Assembly (NCBI GenBank): GCA_017538635.1 | Contig: JAFYIM010000098.1 | Coordinates: forward strand, 1 to 11,554 | Reading direction: 5' to 3' | DNA: 11,554 bases | From: a bacterium | GTDB taxonomy: Bacteria; UBA3054 | Shown here: positions 4,960-11,554 of the stretch, piece by piece | Numbering within the stretch: the stretch's first letter is position 1 | Layout of the letters: every line of letters starts with the position of its first letter | Notes under the pieces: model-generated | What the model was told of the DNA's origin: nothing | What the model saw: only the letters and a program-made list of their open reading frames with translations | The model's database searches: none | Position numbers and translations under genes: made by a program

Positions 4960-7188
4960 TTGGAGTCTTTTTTTTATGGTTTCCCAAGTAGAAACGCAAT
5001 TTTTGGGCAAACGCTCAAGATCGAGACCGGCCGCATCGCCCGCCAGGCCCACGGCGCCGTTATTTTAAGCTACGATGATCTAGTGCTGCTGGCGACCGCC
5101 GTCTCCCCTTACGAAGTTAAAGAGGATACCGATTTCTTTCCTTTGACAGTCGATTACCGTGAACGCTTCCCGGCCGTCGGAAAATTCCCGGGCGGATATA
5201 TGAAACGCGAGAACCGTCCCACGGACAAAGAGATACTTACCATGCGCTGCATCGACAGGCCCATGCGTCCCCTTTTCCCGGCCGACTATTACAACGAGGT
5301 GCAGATCATGCTCCAGGTCCTAAGCGCCAAGCGCGACGTGGACCCCGACACCATGGCCGTGACCGCCGCCTCGGCGGCCGTCGCCGTTTCCGACATTCCC
5401 TTCGCCTGCACGCTGGCGGCCGTCCGGGTCGTCAAAGTTGACGGCGAACTCATCATAAACCCGAACGACGAGCAGCGCGCCAAAGCGACGCTCGACTTCG
5501 TGGTCGCCGGCTCCGCCACTAAGGTCGTCATGATCGAGGGCGAGGCCAAGCAGGCCCCCGAAGCCGACGTGACGGAAGCGATCGCCTACGCCTTCAAGGA
5601 GCTCCAGCCCCTCATCAAGGCCCAGGACGAACTGGCTGCCAAGATCGGCGTCGTTAAGCGCGAATACACGCACATCAAAGCCGGTGAAAAGGCTATGTCT
5701 GTTTGCGAAACGTACCGCGACCGCATCACGGAAGCCCTGAGGATCCCCGGCAAAGCCGAGCGCAACGACAAGCTCGCCGAACTGAGGAAAGCTTACGTCG
5801 AGGAAGTCCAAGCACTTGAAGAGTGCGCCGAGGAGAACGTCATCGCCCTGAACGTGGCCTTCGAAGACCTGACCGGCGTCTGCTTGAGGAAGCTCATCAG
5901 GAATGAAGGGCACAGAGTAGACGGCCGCGGCCTCGACGAGATCCGGCCCATCACCTGCGAAACAGGGTTCCTTCCCCGCTGCCACGGCTCCGCCCTCTTC
6001 ACCAGAGGCGAGACGCAGGCGCTCGTTACCTTGACGCTCGGCACAGCCGACGACGCCCAGGGCGTCGAGGGCCTGGCCGGCGAAACGCAGAAGAAGTTCA
6101 TGCTGCACTACACCTTCCCGCCGTACTCCGTCGGCGAAGCCAGGCCCTTGAGAGGCCCCGGCCGCCGCGAGATCGGCCACGGCAATTTGGCGGAGCGCAG
6201 CCTGAAGTTCCTCATTCCCGAAGATTTTGACTACACCATCCGCATCACCAGCGACATCACGGAATCCAACGGCTCTTCCTCCATGGCTTCCGTTTGCGGC
6301 GGCTGCCTCTCCCTTATGGACGCCGGCGTCCCCATCGACGCTCCGGTGGCAGGCATCTCCGTGGGACTGGTGGCTGATGACGACGAATACACCCTTATCA
6401 CCGACATCGTCGGCGACGAGGACCACTACGGACATATGGACTTCAAGGTGGCCGGCTCCAAGAAAGGCGTGACCGGCGTCCAGGTCGACCTCAAAGTGGA
6501 AGGCCTGCCCGTCGATCTTCTGCCCGCCATCTTCGAAAGAGCCCGCAGCGCCAGGCTTAGGATCCTTGACATCATGGCCAAGGAACTGCCCGCGCCGAGA
6601 CCCGAACTCTCGCCCCTGGCTCCCAAGATCCTGACGATCAAGATCCCGGTCGACAAGATCGGCGCCCTTATAGGCCCCGGCGGCAAGAACGTCCGCGCCA
6701 TCCAGGAACAGACCGGCACAACGATCAGTATCGAGGACGACGGCACCGTCCAGATCGCCGGCGACTCCCTTGAGATCGCCCAGAAAGGCAAAGAGATCGT
6801 GGAATCCATGATGGCGACCGCCGAGATCGGGAAAAATTATCACGGCACCGTCACGAGGCTCATGAGCTTCGGCGCCTTCGTGAAGATCCTGCCCGACGTG
6901 GAAGGCATGGTCCATATCAGCGAGATCAGAGACGAGCGCGTCGAAAAGATCGAAGACGTTCTGAAAGAAGGCGACGAAGTCGACGTCCGCGTCATCGAGA
7001 TCGACGACAAAGGCCGCGTCAACCTCTCCATGAAGCACCTTGACGAGCCCTTCGACCCCACGAAGGTCAAGAGCCGCAATCAGAAGGACAGCGAACGCCG
7101 CGGCCGCTCCGAGGGCGGACGCCCCCGCCGCGAAGACAGGCGCCCCCGCCGCCAGCAGAGAGAGGAGAGCCAGGACGACAATGCCTGA
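4960..7188 (+). CDS. pnp: polyribonucleotide nucleotidyltransferase (PNPase), start region in two frames
   Basis: PNPase degrades RNA 3'-5' by phosphorolysis and can add tails; it works in the cytoplasm as a trimer, often in the degradosome. Counting from TTG 4960 (742 residues): first RNase PH domain (about 17-145; [29 protein letters not shown]), helical linker (about 235-315), second RNase PH domain (about 325-470; [19 protein letters not shown] 397-415, phosphate-binding [13 protein letters not shown] 436-448), metal-ligand stretch [12 protein letters not shown] (485-496), KH (about 555-617, [12 protein letters not shown]), S1 (about 622-693), and an Arg-rich tail (711-737). H492 stands where GD-M-D normally has Asp; the presumed ligands D488, D494 and K496 remain. 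The true start is probably ATG 4976, giving [11 protein letters not shown] in the +1 frame, which must shift by -1 near 5008 to enter this frame. The listed start is only the end of the open frame. Confidence 0.97.
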   Translation: MESFFYGFPSRNAIFGQTLKIETGRIARQAHGAVILSYDDLVLLATAVSPYEVKEDTDFFPLTVDYRERFPAVGKFPGGYMKRENRPTDKEILTMRCIDRPMRPLFPADYYNEVQIMLQVLSAKRDVDPDTMAVTAASAAVAVSDIPFACTLAAVRVVKVDGELIINPNDEQRAKATLDFVVAGSATKVVMIEGEAKQAPEADVTEAIAYAFKELQPLIKAQDELAAKIGVVKREYTHIKAGEKAMSVCETYRDRITEALRIPGKAERNDKLAELRKAYVEEVQALEECAEENVIALNVAFEDLTGVCLRKLIRNEGHRVDGRGLDEIRPITCETGFLPRCHGSALFTRGETQALVTLTLGTADDAQGVEGLAGETQKKFMLHYTFPPYSVGEARPLRGPGRREIGHGNLAERSLKFLIPEDFDYTIRITSDITESNGSSSMASVCGGCLSLMDAGVPIDAPVAGISVGLVADDDEYTLITDIVGDEDHYGHMDFKVAGSKKGVTGVQVDLKVEGLPVDLLPAIFERARSARLRILDIMAKELPAPRPELSPLAPKILTIKIPVDKIGALIGPGGKNVRAIQEQTGTTISIEDDGTVQIAGDSLEIAQKGKEIVESMMATAEIGKNYHGTVTRLMSFGAFVKILPDVEGMVHISEIRDERVEKIEDVLKEGDEVDVRVIEIDDKGRVNLSMKHLDEPFDPTKVKSRNQKDSERRGRSEGGRPRREDRRPRRQQREESQDDNA
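4962..4965 (+). promoter_or_regulatory. Shine-Dalgarno that points to ATG 4976 for pnp
   Basis: GGAG lies 10 nt before the ATG at 4976, which makes that ATG the natural start. The uninterrupted pnp frame instead offers only a TTG at 4960, which overlaps this GGAG and has no ribosome-binding site upstream (the preceding bases are AT-rich). This element therefore argues that translation starts in a frame other than the main PNPase frame. Confidence 0.6.
5002..5008 (+). other. T TTG GGC heptamer where the pnp start frame meets the main frame
   Basis: Read from ATG 4976, the codons TTG GGC follow a T, giving the X XXY YYZ layout of -1 slippery sites. Slipping back one base here joins [11 protein letters not shown] to QTLKIETG, a good PNPase N-terminus. 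Without a shift the ATG frame stops at TAA 5066-5068 after 30 codons. The site could equally be a spot where one base is missing from the sequence, for example one A of CAAACG. Confidence 0.4.
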
Positions 7189-7648
7189 TCATTCCGTCAG
7201 CATCCGCTTCCTAAGGCTTCCTGGAACGGAAGACCTGCCTCTCCCCTGCTATCAGACCGAAGGTTCCAGCGGGCTGGACGTCTGCGCAGCCAATCATGAG
7301 GACACCGTTCTTGAGCCCGGAGGATTCGCCATGATTCCGACCGGGCTCAAGGCTGCTGTTCCCCTTGGCTGCGAGATACAGGTGAGGCCAAGGAGCGGTT
7401 TGGCCGCCAAGCACGGCATAGGCGTTGTCAACGGTCCCGGAACCGTGGATTCCGACTACAGAGGAGAGATCCGCGTCATATTGATCAACTTTGGAAAAGA
7501 ACCTTTCACCGTCACCCGCGGCATGCGCATCGCCCAGTTCGTAGTCCAGAAAGTCGAGAGGGCGAATATCCAGCCCTGTTCGAGCGAAGAGGAACTGGGA
7601 GAGACCGCACGCGGAGCAGGCGGTTTCGGACACACAGGAATATTGTAA
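7181..7648 (+). CDS. dut: dUTP diphosphatase (dUTPase)
   Basis: Dut hydrolyses dUTP to dUMP and pyrophosphate, keeping uracil out of DNA and feeding dTMP synthesis; it is a cytoplasmic homotrimer. The 155-residue product is of normal length and has all five family motifs: SSGLDVCA (29-36), PRSGLA (70-75), [19 protein letters not shown] (81-99, with catalytic D90 and uracil-stacking Y93), GMRIAQFVV (114-122), and the C-terminal [10 protein letters not shown] (144-153), whose Phe closes over the active site. The ATG at 7181 overlaps the last 8 nt of pnp, with AGGA 5 nt upstream inside pnp; an in-frame ATG at 7040 would add an Arg/Ala-rich stretch that is only pnp tail sequence read in another frame. 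The overlap suggests translational coupling with pnp. No anomalies seen. Confidence 0.98.
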   Translation: MPDHSVSIRFLRLPGTEDLPLPCYQTEGSSGLDVCAANHEDTVLEPGGFAMIPTGLKAAVPLGCEIQVRPRSGLAAKHGIGVVNGPGTVDSDYRGEIRVILINFGKEPFTVTRGMRIAQFVVQKVERANIQPCSSEEELGETARGAGGFGHTGIL

Positions 7649-7704
7649 AATAGAATTGAAGACTCCGTTAGGGAAATCATAAATAATCTCGAAGCGAGGA
7701 AATT
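7649..7704 (+). promoter_or_regulatory. gap after dut with a possible weak promoter
   Basis: The 56-nt gap contains no clear terminator hairpin. TTGAAG (7656-7661) with CATAAA (7678-7683) at 16-nt spacing is a modest promoter candidate for the following secreted-protein genes. GAGGA (7696-7700) is the ribosome-binding site of the next gene. Readthrough from pnp-dut is equally possible. Confidence 0.3.
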
Positions 7705-9207
7705 ATGAAAAAAGTCATTGCTCTTACCCTAGTCCTTATCTTCTCAGGCGCGCTTCTCGCCGCCCATGACGAGCCGCCGAAAGTCCTGCAGGTCAAAAAG
7801 ACCGTAGGCCAGGTCGAGTCCAGCGGCACCGCCATTACGCTCTACACCCGCCTTTTCGGACTCGACACTCCCGAAGGCGTGAACGAACATTACAACCGCT
7901 TCAGGCTCTACGACTCGGACACTGTCGCCAACGCTGACAAGAGCCCCATCCCGAAACGCGCCTTAGAATTTACCAAGACGAAAAAATACCGCCAGATGTT
8001 CGGCGCCGACCTGACGCTGACCGGCGAATATTTCATCATCACCGGGCCAAGCTTTTGCATGTCCATAGTCGATGAGAAGCCGAAGCGTTCTTCGAATGCC
8101 GAAAGACTCCAAATGCTTCTCGACGCCGCGGAATCCAATTACGTTGCCGTGACGGAAAAGCTGATAGTCAGCGAATTCATGGACTGGTCCGACAACCCCG
8201 CCCGCATTTTTGTGATCCCCAACCAGGCCATGTGGCTTAGATTAAGGGATCCCCAGTCCGCCGAACAAGTCTGCGCCAACTACTGCACCAGCGACGTCTC
8301 CCGCGAGATCGCGATCCTTGACGACGCCAGCTGTTCGGAATACGTTCCACAGACTCTCTGCTACGCCGTGACGGAACAGATCCTGAAAGAATACGGACGC
8401 GTGCTTTCCGGCCGTCCGGACGCCAAACTTCCGCTCTTTCTTATGACCGGCATCGCCGGCTATCTATCCGGGTTGGAAGTCTGCGTCGCTCCTCCGGCCT
8501 TCGTGCCCGTCCAGGTGAGGGAAGTGGTTATAAGCGGCAAGGCCAAGAAGATCAAAAGGCCGAAAGTCGGCATCATGCTCCCCTTGCAGGCCAAACGCCT
8601 CCTGCCCTTCAATGAACTGAAAGACGCCCAGACGCTGCCGCAGCTTCCGGAACAGAAATATTACTTCCTCCGCGAATCCAGAGGCGTTGTTGAGAAACTT
8701 TGGAAAGAATCTCCCCTGGGCATGCTCAGCCTTATCCGCGCCCTCAGCTCAGGCCGCAGCTTCGACAAGGAATTCAGTCTTTCCTACTGCGAGATGCAGC
8801 GCGGCATCATCGGCACGGAAGTCAAGGAACAGAAACCTTCGACCAACGTAGTGGTAGTCGGCGAAGCCGACCTCAAATATTTGGAGAAAGCCAGCAACCG
8901 TCTCTTCTACGAAATGACGCAGGAGAAGATGACTGAGGACATCCAAAAGGCCAAGAAGGCCAAGGAAGAGGCTAAGAAGGCTGAAGAAGCCAACGGCGAA
9001 ACCCCCGCTGAAGGTGAAGCGAAACCGGCTGAAGAAACGGAAGGCGCTGAAAAGACACCTGAAGCTGCAGCCGAAGCCAAAGCCGAAGAAGCCGCAACTC
9101 CTGAAGCTGCTCCCGAAACCGCAAAGGAGCCCGAGCCCGAGGCAACTTCCGAAACTGAAGCTCCCAAAGAGGACGCCAAACCCGAAACTGAAAGTTCTAA
9201 CTCTTAA
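7705..9207 (+). CDS. secreted protein of unknown function, possible inactive peptidase-like fold (copy 1)
   Basis: I do not recognise a named family. The 500-residue product has a signal peptide (1-20, ending LLAA before H21), a globular part (about 25-405) and a long tail (about 412-500) built almost only of Glu, Ala, Lys, Pro and Thr. Within 213-257 the pattern LCYAVTEQILKEY ... LPLFLMTGIAGYLSGLE resembles the active-site segment of gluzincin-type metallopeptidases (HExxH helix, then LP-x-W-x-x-E-G-x-A-x-Y). YAVTE replaces HExxH and Thr replaces the Glu before G-I-A, so it would be inactive. This fold assignment is inference. The next gene is a paralogue: SEFMDW (156-161), YAV (220-222), YYFLRES (319-325) and SFDKEF (352-357) match TDFINW, YAV, YYFLRQS and NFDKDY there. 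GAGGA precedes the ATG. Confidence 0.85.
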   Translation: MKKVIALTLVLIFSGALLAAHDEPPKVLQVKKTVGQVESSGTAITLYTRLFGLDTPEGVNEHYNRFRLYDSDTVANADKSPIPKRALEFTKTKKYRQMFGADLTLTGEYFIITGPSFCMSIVDEKPKRSSNAERLQMLLDAAESNYVAVTEKLIVSEFMDWSDNPARIFVIPNQAMWLRLRDPQSAEQVCANYCTSDVSREIAILDDASCSEYVPQTLCYAVTEQILKEYGRVLSGRPDAKLPLFLMTGIAGYLSGLEVCVAPPAFVPVQVREVVISGKAKKIKRPKVGIMLPLQAKRLLPFNELKDAQTLPQLPEQKYYFLRESRGVVEKLWKESPLGMLSLIRALSSGRSFDKEFSLSYCEMQRGIIGTEVKEQKPSTNVVVVGEADLKYLEKASNRLFYEMTQEKMTEDIQKAKKAKEEAKKAEEANGETPAEGEAKPAEETEGAEKTPEAAAEAKAEEAATPEAAPETAKEPEPEATSETEAPKEDAKPETESSNS

Positions 9208-9221
9208 GTGAGGTCACGAAT

Positions 9222-10844
9222 ATGAAAAAAAATCTCCTTTATCTCTTTCTTGTATCCCTCGCCCTGACCACCGCCGTCGCTTTCGCCGATGAGGAATTTG
9301 ACGACGAGGACGTCCAGTTCGACGAAGAAGGCAACGCTATTGAGGAAGTCGTGGAAGACGATTCCGAATCCGATGACACCGCCCCGGCCGTCCAGTCCAA
9401 AGCTGCGGAAGCCGCTTCCGAAGCGCTTGACGAAGAAGCTAAGAAAGAATTGACCGAGAACGCCAAGGAAGGCGCCGGCGCCCTTTCCCAGGCCGACGCC
9501 GACAAGGCCACCGAAGGCCCCCAGTTCACCTGTCCGAAATGGAGCGACTACCTTAACAGGCTGAACTCCAAAGCCGGCAGCGACCGCGGCGCCCGCTCTT
9601 ACTGCAACAAGATCAGCATTACGGATGACAAAGGTATTCAGAGGACCTACACCGCTTTCCGTCAGAACGACGTCAAGATGCTTAAGCTTGGCGACAGCAA
9701 TCACGCTTCCCGCTTGAAAAGCGCGCTGAAGGGACAGAAACTGGCCGTGGCCGAAAGCACCCGTTTCGTGGCCGTCTATCCTAAAACTTGCAAAGCCCCC
9801 AAGGGCGGCAAAACGACTGAAATCGACACCGCTGAATTCTACGGCATTGACCAGATCCTCTCTGCCGGCGACGCCGCTTTCGACAAAGCGACAGAGACGC
9901 TCGTCATGACCGATTTCATCAACTGGCTGAACAAACTGAGAGGCAAAGTTTATTTCGTCACGAGAAGCGAAGACTGGACAATGCTGAAAGGCACAGGCCT
10001 CAGGAACTCCCCGGTGCAGACTGTTTACACTGCCAAGGGCTACAGGGAATTCTACGTTTACCTGACGCCTATCAACAAAGACTGGAATGCGGAAGCCTTC
10101 GCTTACGCCGTAGCCGCGGCCGTCCTTGACGAATTCCTCTCCATCACCAATTCGAAAGGATCTGTCAATGAATTCCTGACCGTCGGGTTTGCCGCCTACT
10201 GCAGCGATCTTACTTCCGTTATCACGGAAGGCGGACCTGTCCAGCTCAAGACTTTCCAGAATAAGCCTGTCACTTTTGACATGCTCCAGAAGATGAAGTC
10301 CGGCGCCCTGCCCTTCAAATCGCTGCCGCTCGACAAGACCGCCATCATAAACATCGACCAGTTCGTCAAGAACGGCGCCCCCACTGACAACTACAAACTC
10401 TATTACTTCCTGCGTCAGTCCGAAGCCATCTACGAATATCTTTCCATCAGGGACGCTCTGCCTTTGGTTTATCTCATGCGCAAGTCTAGAGAGCAGAACC
10501 GTAACTTTGACAAGGACTACGACAACTACTTCGCCAGTTTGCACCGCGACTCCTTCATGGGCAAGAAGAGCGAACCCAAAAAGGATGACAAGAAAGACAA
10601 GAAGGACAAGGATAAAAAGGACAAGAAGGAAGGCGATACCGAGGAGGGCGGAGATGAAGCCGAAGCCGAAGATATCGGCAGCAATTACAAAACTTTCCGC
10701 AACCGCATCCCGTATCTTGTCTTCAACACTCTGACCGCCGACTCCGTCGCCAACGACATCGAGGAACAGAAGAAAGCCAAGGCTCAGAAAGGCAAAGAGC
10801 CCGGGAAAGATCAGAAGAACCAGAAAAAATCCAAAAAAGACTAA
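9222..10844 (+). CDS. secreted paralogue of the preceding protein, with acidic N-terminus and Lys-rich C-terminal tracts (copy 2)
   Basis: I do not recognise a named family. The 540-residue product has a signal peptide (1-22, ending AFA before D23), then a strongly acidic stretch (23-53, DEEFDDEDVQFDEEG and more), a helical Ala/Glu segment (58-97), a globular core (about 101-445), a Lys/Asp tract (448-469), an acidic patch (470-484), a short conserved-looking stretch (487-511) and a Lys-rich end (515-540). In the core, FAYAVAAAVLDEF (293-305) and VNEFLTVGFAAYCSDL (315-330) align with the peptidase-like segment of the previous protein, again with no HExxH. The start is 14 nt after the previous stop with GAGG 8 nt before the ATG, so the two genes form an operon and look like an old tandem duplication that has diverged greatly. 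Cys residues (104, 128, 190, 327) could form disulfides. Confidence 0.85.
   Translation: MKKNLLYLFLVSLALTTAVAFADEEFDDEDVQFDEEGNAIEEVVEDDSESDDTAPAVQSKAAEAASEALDEEAKKELTENAKEGAGALSQADADKATEGPQFTCPKWSDYLNRLNSKAGSDRGARSYCNKISITDDKGIQRTYTAFRQNDVKMLKLGDSNHASRLKSALKGQKLAVAESTRFVAVYPKTCKAPKGGKTTEIDTAEFYGIDQILSAGDAAFDKATETLVMTDFINWLNKLRGKVYFVTRSEDWTMLKGTGLRNSPVQTVYTAKGYREFYVYLTPINKDWNAEAFAYAVAAAVLDEFLSITNSKGSVNEFLTVGFAAYCSDLTSVITEGGPVQLKTFQNKPVTFDMLQKMKSGALPFKSLPLDKTAIINIDQFVKNGAPTDNYKLYYFLRQSEAIYEYLSIRDALPLVYLMRKSREQNRNFDKDYDNYFASLHRDSFMGKKSEPKKDDKKDKKDKDKKDKKEGDTEEGGDEAEAEDIGSNYKTFRNRIPYLVFNTLTADSVANDIEEQKKAKAQKGKEPGKDQKNQKKSKKD
10581..10630 (+). repeat. imperfect 9-nt tandem repeat coding for Lys/Asp
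   Basis: Units close to AAGAARGAC follow each other about five times (AAGGATGAC, AAGAAAGAC, AAGAAGGAC, AAGGATAAA, then shorter forms) and encode the K-K-D tract at residues 453-470 of the second paralogue. Such purine-rich runs can change length by slippage in 9-nt steps without breaking the frame, so the tract length may differ between strains. Confidence 0.65.
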
Positions 10845-10869
10845 GAACTAGCTAAGGAAAACGAACGTA

Positions 10870-11554
10870 ATGAAAAAAGTTTTTCTGATAGTCGTGCTTT
10901 TGGGCATCGCCGGCACCGTCGCCATTCTTCTGGCGACCGGCAGGCCCATTGAGGAAAAGTTGGCGGAAGCTGAAAAAGCGCTTCAGGAAAAGCGCTTCAG
11001 CGACGCCCTGCCCGTCTTCAAGAAAGCCGTTCGCAAATACGACAAGAACCAAGCCTCCAAGGCCGACGCCCTCTACAAGCAGGCGCTCTGCGAGACCGCG
11101 CTCGGCAAAAGCAATGAGGACACCTGGAGAAAAGTTCTTGAGAACCACTCCAACCCGGAGATCCAAGCCCGAGCCGAATATGAGCTCATCGCTTTCGCAA
11201 GCGACAAGGAAGCCGCCAAGGCAGCCTTCCTGGAAAAATATCCCAAGAACGACGCTTCCAGAACTTTCCTCGTGGAAGAGCTGAAAGCCGCGAATACAAA
11301 AGGCGACCAGAAGAAAGCCGACTCCACCCGCCAGGCCCTGATCGACGCTTTCCCGGAAAGCGCCGAAGCCAAGCAGGCGGAAGCCTACATCGGCGACCGC
11401 AACCTGGCCGAGCTCTTCGAGGCAAGGCTTGATTTCATTACGAACCACGTTGTCCATTCCGGCGAAGTCTTGAACGTCATCGCCAGGAAATACAAAACGA
11501 CCTCCGACTCCATCCTCTTCGTCAACAGGATGAATTCCGACCGCATCAGGATCA
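10870..11554 (+). CDS. membrane-anchored or secreted TPR-like protein with LysM domain, C-terminus outside window
   Basis: The frame is open from ATG 10870 to the window end (228 codons). It starts MKKVFLIVVLLGIAGTVAIL, a signal anchor (about 4-22), followed by a helical TPR-like region (about 26-185; AEKALQEKRFSDALPVFKKA 34-53, DALYKQALCETALGK 66-80, and later helical pairs). It then enters a LysM peptidoglycan-binding domain (about 193 onward: HVVHSGEVLNVIARKYKTTS, then SILFVNRMNSDRIRI). LysM binds N-acetylglucosamine chains. In relatives this layout is often followed by an L,D-transpeptidase (YkuD) domain that cross-links peptidoglycan; whether that holds here cannot be seen. AAGGA lies 11 nt before the ATG, 25 nt after the second paralogue, so it belongs to the same operon and suggests a cell-envelope role for its neighbours. 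Confidence 0.88.
   Translation, partial: MKKVFLIVVLLGIAGTVAILLATGRPIEEKLAEAEKALQEKRFSDALPVFKKAVRKYDKNQASKADALYKQALCETALGKSNEDTWRKVLENHSNPEIQARAEYELIAFASDKEAAKAAFLEKYPKNDASRTFLVEELKAANTKGDQKKADSTRQALIDAFPESAEAKQAEAYIGDRNLAELFEARLDFITNHVVHSGEVLNVIARKYKTTSDSILFVNRMNSDRIRI

Noticed and set aside
5320..7038. 572-codon open frame antisense to pnp
   Set aside because: It mirrors the pnp codons with GC-rich third positions, has low-complexity Gly/Asp/Val composition and no family resemblance, while pnp is certain on the other strand.
7040..7180. Longer N-terminus for dut
   Set aside because: The added residues are Arg/Ala-rich out-of-frame pnp tail; ATG 7181 gives the usual dUTPase length.
9204..10544. 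446-codon open frame antisense to the second paralogue
   Set aside because: Shadow of codon bias; no signal, motif or ribosome-binding site, and the plus-strand gene fits its operon.
1..11554. CRISPR array, insertion sequence, phage genes, integrase or attachment site
   Set aside because: None found: no spaced direct repeats, no transposase or integrase motifs, and gene content is core or envelope-related.

Overview
The window reads as chromosomal DNA from a diderm (Gram-negative) bacterium of about 55-60% GC. Two outer-membrane assembly factors (BamD-like and LptE-like) lie next to each other, and a translation/RNA-decay cluster (rpsO-pnp-dut) is present. The style of the bL28 fragment, the LptE sequence and the string of secreted TPR, LysM and unknown proteins suggest the PVC superphylum, perhaps Lentisphaerota or Verrucomicrobiota. 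That placement is an inference from sequence style. No phage, transposon, CRISPR or other mobile element was seen.

Layout: the window divides at a divergent intergenic region (about 4344-4628). Leftward (minus strand) transcription starts at a good sigma70-like promoter and runs through tRNA-Arg(CCT), a membrane-anchored TPR protein of YfgM-like type, a 914-residue BamD-like TPR protein with a very long low-complexity tail, an LptE-like lipoprotein, and the 5' end of rpmB (bL28), cut by the window edge. No terminator is visible between these genes, so tRNA and envelope genes may share a transcript. Rightward, a TTGCAT-17-TATAAT promoter leads into a structured leader of about 115 nt and rpsO (uS15). 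A 13-bp hairpin follows, then pnp (PNPase), and dut, which overlaps pnp by 8 nt. After a 56-nt gap comes a second cluster: two paralogous secreted proteins of unknown function, then the N-terminal part of a membrane-anchored TPR/LysM protein that runs off the window.

How the genes fit together: the leftward set serves outer-membrane biogenesis (BamD in beta-barrel insertion, LptE in LPS delivery, the TPR protein probably at the inner membrane) and ends in a ribosomal protein gene. The rightward set begins with ribosome assembly, RNA turnover and nucleotide-pool cleaning, and continues into envelope proteins.

Main points for a second look: (1) the 5' end of pnp. The ATG with the properly spaced Shine-Dalgarno sequence lies in a different frame from the rest of PNPase, and the frames meet at a T TTG GGC heptamer, which fits the -1 slippery pattern. 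This is a sequencing indel, a true frameshift, or a recoding site. (2) Two tandem secreted proteins that look like degenerate metallopeptidases, with YAV in both where HExxH would be expected. (3) A probable S15-responsive rpsO leader that does not match a described class I can recall. (4) A BamD-like protein with a ~550-residue extension carrying repeated P-x-F motifs.
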